Positions 43,783 through 49,716 of a stretch of DNA of 49,716 nucleotides are shown in pieces (within the stretch, counting starts at the first letter, position 1; each line of letters starts with the position of its first letter). The stretch is taken from NCBI GenBank assembly GCA_012719355.1, contig JAAYAM010000159.1:1-49716 (forward strand), given 5' to 3'. Under the pieces are notes generated by a model. The model made no database searches. It was given only the letters and a program-made list of their open reading frames with translations, and was not told the origin of the DNA. The translations under genes were made by a program, and so were the position numbers. The DNA comes from Acidobacteriota bacterium (GTDB lineage Bacteria; Acidobacteriota; UBA6911).

Positions 43783-44217
43783 ATGAACGAGGAAACTGAG
43801 ATCTTGCTGGGAAAGCTGCGGAACATATACTCCGAGACGACCGTCAGTCACATCCTGCGGCCGCGCAATACGGAGAGCATTCCGGATCCCGATGGTTTCG
43901 CTGCCTGTAAGAGCGGCTGTGGCGAAAGCATGAAGATCTGGCTGAGGGTCAGGAATGATACTGTCGCGCAGGCCGGCTACTGGACCGACGGCTGTGCGGC
44001 AACGATCGCCTGCGGCAGCATGGCAACCGACCTTGTTCTAGGCAGGTCGGTTAACCAGGCACTGAGCATCACGGCCGAGCATATCGCGAATGCGCTGGAG
44101 GACCTCCCCGCGGGGAATCTGCATTGCGCCGAACTGGCGGCAGAGACACTCAGGGTGGCCCTCAGGGATTGCCTTCTGACTCAGCAACAACCATGGAAAA
44201 AACTGTACCGAAGGTGA
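43783..44217 (+). CDS. IscU/NifU-type iron-sulfur scaffold protein
   Basis: A 144-residue protein resembling the N-terminal domain of NifU. The three cluster Cys match IscU: Cys46 in GCGES, Cys71 in TDGCAATIACGS, and His114-Cys115 in NLHCAEL. The usual Asp next to the first Cys (CGD) is Glu48 here. The rest of the pattern, including GRSVNQAL, fits. Extra Cys at 42, 77 and 130 are present. ATG 43783 is used; a GTG sits one codon before. No Shine-Dalgarno is seen, and a weak TTGAAT/TATCCT pair ends 8 bases upstream, so the message may be nearly leaderless. No iscS or sufS is adjacent. Confidence 0.85.
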   Translation: MNEETEILLGKLRNIYSETTVSHILRPRNTESIPDPDGFAACKSGCGESMKIWLRVRNDTVAQAGYWTDGCAATIACGSMATDLVLGRSVNQALSITAEHIANALEDLPAGNLHCAELAAETLRVALRDCLLTQQQPWKKLYRR

Positions 44218-44228
44218 AAGGCCCCCCG

Positions 44229-45023
44229 ATGACCTACGAACGAGAGCTCGAAAACGCTATCCGGATCGCGCGAAAAGCAGGAGAACTGGCGCTTCGCTAC
44301 TACAATCTCGACACCCCGGCGGAAGAAAAAGCCGATCTATCCCCCGTAACGGCAGCGGACCGCGAAAGCGAGAAGTTGATCTGCGGCATGTTGCAGGAGG
44401 AGTTCCCCGATGACGGAATCCTGGGGGAAGAAGGAGCCGACATACCTTCCCGCTCCGGGCGCCGCTGGCTGATCGATCCGATAGACGGGACGAGGGACTT
44501 CGTCCGGCGCATCCCGTTCTGGTCCGTCCAGCTGGCGCTGCAGATCGGCGACCGGGTAGTGCTCGGGATAATCTACTGCCCGGGGACAAATGAAATGCTG
44601 CACGCAGTAGACGGTCAGGGTTGCTATCTGAACGACGCGCGCGTGTCGGCATCGGCAATATCCCGGTTGGACAAGTCAGTTCTTATGGTCAGCGGATTCA
44701 AGGCGGCATGGACATCGTGGCCGGCCGAAGGGGTCAGGCACCTGACGGAAACGTGCTGGACGGTGCGTTGTTACGGCGGATGCTATGACGTCATAATGCT
44801 CGCCCGGGGAAAAGGAGAAATCTGGCTGAGTGGAAGCGGAATGGAGTGGGATTACGCCCCGGTCCAGGTGATCGCACGCGAATGCGGCGGGCGCTTCCTC
44901 ACCAGAGATGGCAACGATCGTATAGATGCAAGACACTGCATGGTGTGCGCTCCCGGAATCGAAAGCGAACTCCGCCGGGTTCTGGGAATTTGCAGGACGC
45001 CGGAAGCAGATCCTGAACCTTAA
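44229..45023 (+). CDS. Inositol-monophosphatase-family phosphatase (CysQ/IMPase-like)
   Basis: Mg-dependent phosphatase of the IMPase superfamily; members act on inositol phosphate, PAP (CysQ) or fructose-1,6-bisphosphate. The 264-residue product has metal motifs GEEG (Glu67, Glu68), LIDPIDGTRDFV (Asp83, Asp86) and the last Asp208 in GMEWDYAPVQ. GAAAGG lies 7 bases before ATG 44229. It starts 11 bases after the scaffold gene. Substrate is not decidable; the DPIDGTRDF pattern leans to the CysQ/HisN side. Confidence 0.88.
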   Translation: MTYERELENAIRIARKAGELALRYYNLDTPAEEKADLSPVTAADRESEKLICGMLQEEFPDDGILGEEGADIPSRSGRRWLIDPIDGTRDFVRRIPFWSVQLALQIGDRVVLGIIYCPGTNEMLHAVDGQGCYLNDARVSASAISRLDKSVLMVSGFKAAWTSWPAEGVRHLTETCWTVRCYGGCYDVIMLARGKGEIWLSGSGMEWDYAPVQVIARECGGRFLTRDGNDRIDARHCMVCAPGIESELRRVLGICRTPEADPEP

Positions 45024-45041
45024 ATAACCGGAGTCGAGAAG

Positions 45042-45299
45042 ATGAGTACTATACAGCTTTACAAAGAAGATCCGAATACCTACGAACGCACAATGATTGG
45101 AACCATAACCGAAGAGCAGCTCGAATTTCTGACGGACAATCTCGAGGAAGAGTTCGAGGAAGACGAAGACTATTTTCTCAATGCCGACACCATCGACTAT
45201 CTTCGGGAACAGGGGGCTGATAAGGAACTGCTGGCGCTGCTCGAGAAGGCGCTCGCGGGGAACGATGACGGAATCGACATCGCCTACGTAATAGACTGA
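45042..45299 (+). CDS. Small acidic protein of unknown function
   Basis: An 85-residue protein, rich in Glu and Asp, starting MSTIQLYKEDP. A repeated acidic patch (NLEEEFEEDEDYFL) is followed by a helical segment (LREQGADKELLALLEKAL) and a short acidic end. No membrane or signal segment. It directly follows the phosphatase gene (18 bases) and converges with the AmrS gene with no gap (stop codons adjacent). I recall similar small acidic proteins from acidobacterial genomes, but this is from memory. Its size, codon use and spacing support a real gene. Confidence 0.7.
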   Translation: MSTIQLYKEDPNTYERTMIGTITEEQLEFLTDNLEEEFEEDEDYFLNADTIDYLREQGADKELLALLEKALAGNDDGIDIAYVID

Positions 45300-46397
45300 T
45301 CAACAGGCCGGGCTGTACGGGTGGGCGGTAATCTGGTGATGGAAAGCTTCCGCCCACCTACCCGGAATCGCCGTGGAACATGAGGGGCAGGTTCCCTCCC
45401 TGGTCAGCCGGTAGTCGAGAATCCGGTATCCGTAGCGTTCGACGAGCAGCTCCCGGCAGATCGGACAGTAAGTGTTTTCCCACTCCCCTACCTTGCCGGG
45501 CAGGTTTCCAGCATACACATAATTGAGCCCCTTCTGTCTTCCGGTCTCGGCCGCCTTCAGCAGATCGTCTACGGTCGTATCTTCAGGATCGACCATTTTG
45601 TAGTCCTTGTGAAATGCCGTGACATGCCACGGGATGTCCGGCGATATGCCCGCAATAAAAGAAGTCAGATCCGAAAGCTCCTCGGGCGAATCGTTGAATC
45701 CCGGCACCAGGAGGGTGACAATTTCCAGCCAGATTCCCATCCGGTGGAGGCTCCGGATCGTATCGAGGATAGGCTGCAGGCGTCCGCCCAGTTTCCGGTA
45801 ATGGCGGTCATTAAAGCTTTTCAGATCGACCTTGTACAGGTCCACCCACGGACACAGGTACTCGAGGACTTCGGGAGTCCCATTGCCGTTGGAGACATAG
45901 CCGGTGATCAGACCCGTTTTCCTCGCCTCCTTGAAGACGGTTACTACCCACTCACTGGTAATCAGCGGCTCATTGTAGGTGCTGACGACGATCTCGGCAC
46001 CCTGGGATCTTGCGATCGCAATCAACTCCTCGGCCGTTGCCTTCAAAGGTGAAGACACGGATCCGGGATCGCGCAGTGCCTGCGAGGTAACCCAGTTCTG
46101 GCAGTAGCTGCAATGCAGATCGCACCCGAGCATGCCGAAACTGAATGCGAGCGCTCCGGGCCGCGCGTGAAAGAAGGGTTTCTTTTCCACCGGATCGCAC
46201 TGGGCACCGGCTACGTATCCGAACGGGACACGCAGGACCCCGCCTCGATTGAATCGGACCTTGCAGACACCAAGCGCGCCGTCAGGGATAGGACAGCGAT
46301 GCCCGCAGGCCAGACAGCGTACCCGATTGTTGTCAAGCTTCTCGTAGAGCTCTCCGGGCACGGTATATCGTTCAAGTATTTCCGACAATCGAGCCAT
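45300..46397 (-). CDS. amrS: AmmeMemoRadiSam-type radical SAM protein
   Basis: A 365-residue radical SAM enzyme. The iron-sulfur motif is GCDLHCSYCQ (Cys92, Cys96, Cys99). N-terminal Cys at 28, 31, 35 and 45 (CLACGHRCPIP, GVC) and C-terminal pairs CPIC and CPSC suggest extra metal sites. The pattern VSTYNEPLITSEW, YVSNGNGTPEVLEYL, YKVDLKSFND and WHVTAFHKDYKM is that of AmrS, related to pyruvate-formate lyase activases. Its usual partners AMMECR1 and MEMO are not in the window. The start is ATG 46397; no good Shine-Dalgarno is seen. It diverges from the HDOD gene. Confidence 0.9.
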   Translation of the reverse strand: MARLSEILERYTVPGELYEKLDNNRVRCLACGHRCPIPDGALGVCKVRFNRGGVLRVPFGYVAGAQCDPVEKKPFFHARPGALAFSFGMLGCDLHCSYCQNWVTSQALRDPGSVSSPLKATAEELIAIARSQGAEIVVSTYNEPLITSEWVVTVFKEARKTGLITGYVSNGNGTPEVLEYLCPWVDLYKVDLKSFNDRHYRKLGGRLQPILDTIRSLHRMGIWLEIVTLLVPGFNDSPEELSDLTSFIAGISPDIPWHVTAFHKDYKMVDPEDTTVDDLLKAAETGRQKGLNYVYAGNLPGKVGEWENTYCPICRELLVERYGYRILDYRLTREGTCPSCSTAIPGRWAEAFHHQITAHPYSPAC

Positions 46398-46472
46398 GGC
46401 AGTACAACGAATGTTAACGCATCGTCTCCCGCGATAAAAGGCCGGTTCCGTTTGGACCATTACCCGAAATTG

Positions 46473-46490
46473 AATCTCAATCCTGAGATT
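46473..46490. promoter_or_regulatory. Perfect 7-bp palindrome between amrS and the HDOD gene (operator candidate)
   Basis: AATCTCA and TGAGATT form an exact inverted repeat with a 4-base centre, about 75 bases upstream of amrS and 85 upstream of the HDOD start. The size and divergent position fit a repressor or activator site. Which gene it controls is not known. Confidence 0.35.
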
Positions 46491-46575
46491 GCTCACTTTT
46501 TCCCTGAAAATGACGATAAATCCAGGTGAATGGTATCGGACCCGTCCGAGTGCATTTCTCCCGAGGAAGCGTCGC

Positions 46576-47610
46576 ATGACAGGAAAACAGGAAACTGAAA
46601 AGAGACTACTGGACTTGCTCAACGTACGGGTTGAACTGCCGCGCCTGACGGGAGTCGGCAGCGAGCTCCTCTCCCTCATGCACTTGCCCGCGGACCAGAT
46701 TGAAATGCACCGCGTGGTCTCGCTCGTCGAAAGCGACCCGTCATTAACGGTGGAGGTCCTGCGAACGGCAAATTCCATCTACTTCGGCGCGCTGCGTGAG
46801 GTAAAGACGGTTTCTCAGGCGATCACCCGGATGGGCTTCGACAACACGATTCACATACTCAGCTATCATTGCCTGAGCGGGCTCATGCCTGTCTCGAAGA
46901 GCCTGCCCAGTTTCTCCGCGAAGCAATTCTGGCTGCACTCTCTGGCGACAGCTACCGCGGCCCGTATGCTCGGCAAGCCGCAATACCTTCTGCATTCCCT
47001 GCCCGGTGAGTTGTACACGGCCGGACTGCTCCATGACATCGGCAAGATCGTGCTGGCCAGCTACGCAGCGAGGGAATTCAACCAGGCATGCACCATGGCA
47101 CGCGAGCAGGAAATACCGTTACACGAGGCCGAAATGCGGGTGATGGGGCTGGATCATGCGAAAGTAGGGTGCCAGGTACTGGATGCCTGGAATCTTCCCA
47201 TCCCAATTCTCAACGCAGTGCGAGGGCATCACGAACAGATCGAGGATGGAGGGGAGGCTCAGGAGGGCGGCGAAATCGTCAACCTGATCGAAATGGCGGA
47301 TGCCGTTGCATACCATTGCGGATTTGCGGACGGAACCGGCCAACCCCCGCACGATCTGATGAAGACGGCCATCATCAGAGACGGACAGAGCTCGATTGCC
47401 GAGCCGAGAACCCTGCAGCGCCTGCTGGACGACGCCAAAGCCATGCTTGCCGACAAAGCAAAGCTGTACAGGAAGAATGAAGACAAGCATGTGCAGGCAA
47501 AGCCTGCGGCCACAAGCGTTAGGAGGATGCGGCCGCCGCGGCCGGTTCAAAGCCCCGGCCTTCTTGAATGGCTGACCGGCTGGGTTCGACGGATCTTCAA
47601 CGCAACGTGA
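46576..47610 (+). CDS. HDOD-domain signalling protein
   Basis: A 344-residue protein with an HDOD domain (about residues 10-220), a non-catalytic or weakly catalytic HD-like module found in two-component and c-di-GMP signalling. The pattern VESDPSLTVEVLRTAN, HSLATATAARML, AGLLHDIGKIVL and VRGHHEQIE is typical. The HD pair in LLHDIGK is retained, whereas many HDOD proteins lose it. A charged tail ends in an amphipathic helix (LLEWLTGWVRRIF). GAGGAAG lies 6 bases before ATG 46576; an upstream frame to 46489 lacks homology. No sensor or receiver domain is attached. Confidence 0.85.
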   Translation: MTGKQETEKRLLDLLNVRVELPRLTGVGSELLSLMHLPADQIEMHRVVSLVESDPSLTVEVLRTANSIYFGALREVKTVSQAITRMGFDNTIHILSYHCLSGLMPVSKSLPSFSAKQFWLHSLATATAARMLGKPQYLLHSLPGELYTAGLLHDIGKIVLASYAAREFNQACTMAREQEIPLHEAEMRVMGLDHAKVGCQVLDAWNLPIPILNAVRGHHEQIEDGGEAQEGGEIVNLIEMADAVAYHCGFADGTGQPPHDLMKTAIIRDGQSSIAEPRTLQRLLDDAKAMLADKAKLYRKNEDKHVQAKPAATSVRRMRPPRPVQSPGLLEWLTGWVRRIFNAT

Positions 47611-47717
47611 TCTGACGACTTTCTGACTCTCCTTTCCCAATCCCATTCCCAGTGGCGGGTTTGTGTGCAATCCATAATGGGTTAGGCTACACTCAGGACG
47701 AACAGGAGACGGTGTAG

Positions 47718-48548
47718 ATGGAGAAGATTACTGACTGGAACGCCCTGTGGCGGGAACTTGTCGAAATCAAGGCACAGAGCCGCAGAAAAAAATGGGGTGG
47801 CGATCCGCCCGAGGACCTGTGGGCGGACAGGGCCCGCAAGTTCAAGGAAGGGGTCAGGCGCCGCTGGGCGCGGCCGGATTCGAGTCGGGAATTCATTCTC
47901 TCGCGCATCAGACCGGGCTCGACCGTACTCGACATCGGGGCCGGGACGGGCGCGTGGTCCATCCTGATTTCGCCGCTCGCGAACCGAGTGACGGCGGTGG
48001 AACCCTCGGCTTCCATGATTGAGGTGATGCGGGAATCACTCGCCGGCGACAACATCAGGAATGTCTCAATCGTTCAGGGCCAGTGGCCGGATGTGTCAGT
48101 GGAGCCTCACGATTTCTCACTCTGCTCTCATGCAATGTATGCCGCCCCGGACCTGAAGGCGTTCATTCTGAAGATGACCGCGTGCACTACCGACACATGT
48201 TTTCTGCTGCTGCGCGCCCCCAGCATCGACGGAGTCCGGGCCGAGGCCGCCGCGCACATCTGGGGCCAGCCGCTGGACAGTCCGAACTTCACGATAGCGT
48301 ACAACGTTTTGCTTCAGGCGGGAATCTACGCCAATGTATTGATGGAGAATACCGGACTTTGGAAGCCTCGCACCAGTCCGAGTCTCGAGCAGGCGCTCAA
48401 AGACATGCAGCGCTTCCTGGCGCTAGACGATCCGAGCGCGTATGACGACTACCTGACGGACCTCCTTCGCCGGAGACTCTCCTGGGACGGCACGCAATAC
48501 GTGTGGCCCCCCGAGGTAAGGTCGGCCCTGGTTTACTGGCGAGTGTAA
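47718..48548 (+). CDS. SAM-dependent methyltransferase of unknown substrate
   Basis: A 276-residue class I methyltransferase. Motif I is VLDIGAGTGAWSI, followed by VTAVEPSASMIEV (acidic end of beta-2) and DFSLCSHAMYAAPDL (beta-4). A helical N-terminal region (residues 1-55) and a C-terminal extension may bind the substrate. AGGAG lies 9 bases before the ATG. No neighbour suggests a substrate. Confidence 0.82.
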   Translation: MEKITDWNALWRELVEIKAQSRRKKWGGDPPEDLWADRARKFKEGVRRRWARPDSSREFILSRIRPGSTVLDIGAGTGAWSILISPLANRVTAVEPSASMIEVMRESLAGDNIRNVSIVQGQWPDVSVEPHDFSLCSHAMYAAPDLKAFILKMTACTTDTCFLLLRAPSIDGVRAEAAAHIWGQPLDSPNFTIAYNVLLQAGIYANVLMENTGLWKPRTSPSLEQALKDMQRFLALDDPSAYDDYLTDLLRRRLSWDGTQYVWPPEVRSALVYWRV

Positions 48549-48558
48549 CCATTAACGC

Positions 48559-49437
48559 CTAACGCCGCTTCGCCTGAGGTATCTGCAGTTCCGAAGCGAG
48601 AATTCCGACGACGATGAAGGCGCCGCCGATCCATTCTCTTGCCGTGAGCCCGTGCCCCATTATCCAGAAAGCGAAAAGGGCAGCAAAGAACGGTTCGAGA
48701 CTGAAGATGAGGGCGGCATGGTTCGCCGTCGTCAGCCTCTGGGCGCGGACCTGCACGTAATATGTGAATGCGGTAGCGAGAACTCCGGTGAGGATAATCG
48801 CAAGCACCAGCCCGGGAGTCGGGTCGATTCGCGGGCGCTCGATCAGAGGAATGGCGACGGTCGAGAACACTGCCGTCCCTCCCATCTGCAGCACCATCAG
48901 CTGCCGGTAGTCTGATGTAGAGACAAAGCGTCCTACGAACAGAATCTGGAATCCGTACAGGACCGCCGCGGCGAGAGTGAGCAGTTCTCCCGTGTGAATC
49001 CTGAACTCCGACATGCGCGATGCAAGCAGCAGGAAAAGTCCGGGGACCGCGAGCATCACTCCCGCGATTGTCTGAGGCCGTGGACGATGCTTGTAGATAA
49101 CGACTCCAAGTAATGGGACGAGAAGCACGCTCAGGCTGGTGATGAAAGCCGAGTACGACGGCTCGGTGCTCACCAGTCCAATCGTCTGAAAAATCAGCCC
49201 GCCCGTCAGCACCAGAGAAAGTGCCGTCCCTTGCAGTAAGGTCGTACGCGGAATGTTGCGCAGGCCGGCGGGAATCAGAATCACGATTACCAGTGTCGCC
49301 AGCCAGAACCTCAGAGCGACGAGAAGAACCGGTGATACCAGAGCGAGGCTCTGTTTAACCACCACAAATGTGCCCCCCCAGACGAAAGTGGCGACTATGA
49401 GTGCGATGTCGGCCCGCACCGGCTTGGATAGCTTCAT
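48559..49437 (-). CDS. DMT-superfamily transporter (EamA family)
   Basis: A 292-residue inner-membrane protein with ten predicted helices in two EamA repeats, each starting with the family pattern (VATFVWGGTFVVVKQ; LLTLAAAVLYGFQILFVGRF). The second repeat ends with AALIFSLEPFFAALFAFWIMG, typical of the group. Members export amino acids or metabolites; the substrate is unknown. The start is ATG 49437 (MKLSKPVRADI); an open frame extends to 49572 without homology. It converges with the methyltransferase gene (10 bases apart). Confidence 0.9.
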   Translation of the reverse strand: MKLSKPVRADIALIVATFVWGGTFVVVKQSLALVSPVLLVALRFWLATLVIVILIPAGLRNIPRTTLLQGTALSLVLTGGLIFQTIGLVSTEPSYSAFITSLSVLLVPLLGVVIYKHRPRPQTIAGVMLAVPGLFLLLASRMSEFRIHTGELLTLAAAVLYGFQILFVGRFVSTSDYRQLMVLQMGGTAVFSTVAIPLIERPRIDPTPGLVLAIILTGVLATAFTYYVQVRAQRLTTANHAALIFSLEPFFAALFAFWIMGHGLTAREWIGGAFIVVGILASELQIPQAKRR

Positions 49438-49525
49438 GGACTTCCCATAGTACCAGACGCCGGGACTCGCGAGGCTTGCGCCGGCAGGGGAAAATCCGTA
49501 TAAGCTGTCGGCCTGAGAACGGCCA

Positions 49526-49558
49526 GCTGCATGGCCGGCGGTCCGACGGCCATGCAGC
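49526..49558. repeat. 12-bp inverted repeat upstream of the EamA gene
   Basis: GCTGCATGGCCG (49526-49537) pairs exactly with CGGCCATGCAGC (49547-49558), separated by 9 bases. It lies about 90 bases before the EamA start, in the last 279 bases of the window, where no gene is supported. It could be an operator or part of a leader. A TTGACA at about 49611 has no convincing -10. Confidence 0.4.
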
Positions 49559-49716
49559 CTGCTTCCGGGCAAACGCTCTTCACGGAGTCCTGCCGCCGGG
49601 CGATATCAGTTGACATTTCCTTGCGGTTTGCTTCACAGTGTAGCTTACCAGAGCCAGAAAACCGGAGTCTTAGTATTGGTATCGTTCATGACACGGGTCC
49701 AGGAATCCTGGGATCC

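Noticed and set aside
49711-49716. GGATCC as the very last six bases, possibly a cloning-site end
   Set aside because: A six-base match at the edge can be chance; nothing else suggests vector sequence.

Overview
The window is a gene-dense (about 90% coding), moderately high-GC stretch of a bacterial chromosome, mostly housekeeping genes. The cell envelope looks Gram-negative: a SecD/YajC export complex, an eight-stranded outer-membrane barrel ending in Phe, a TolC-type channel and minor pseudopilins. With bacillithiol genes (bshB1, bshC), a menaquinone methyltransferase and several lineage-type hypothetical proteins, this points to Acidobacteriota or a close relative. That assignment is an inference from gene content only. 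I see no phage, insertion sequence, CRISPR array or toxin system.

Layout. 1-2745 (minus): secD (cut by the left edge), yajC and tgt. 2878-9142: a geranylgeranyl-reductase-type flavoprotein, a TIG/NHL protein, uvrA with a recognisable promoter, a 6S RNA gene, and a YmdB-type phosphodiesterase. 9159-16344 (minus): one long translation operon read from a strong promoter in the order tRNA-Val(GAC), thrS, infC, rpmI, rplT, pheS, pheT, zapB-like, zapA. 16357-19267: a CtpA-like S41 protein divergent from ruvX-mltG. 19321-26358: envelope and hypothetical genes plus a two-gene heterodimeric ABC exporter. 26372-31886 (minus): a polyprenyl sugar-phosphate transferase, bshB1, bshC, tsaE and nnr; the last three overlap by ATGA junctions. 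32071-39372: M48 protease, TolC, prepilin peptidase and minor pseudopilins, with trpD inserted on the opposite strand. 39382-43678 (minus): thiS, thiG, an M3-like peptidase, aroB and menG. 43783-49437: an IscU-like scaffold, an inositol-phosphatase-family enzyme, a small acidic protein, an AmrS-type radical-SAM enzyme, an HDOD protein, a methyltransferase and a DMT-family exporter.

The most unusual points are molecular. The S41 protease homologue has lost both its catalytic Ser (Ala293) and Lys (Val318) at exactly the family spacing. infC has an AUC start codon with an ideal Shine-Dalgarno. Two tRNA synthetases of one operon lack RNA-binding or accessory domains: PheT has no EMAP-II/OB domain and ThrRS has no TGS domain. 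BshC is short and has lost its most conserved motifs. The 6S RNA closing stem doubles as a terminator. ruvX and the prepilin peptidase look leaderless. I found no convincing wholly new multi-gene system here.
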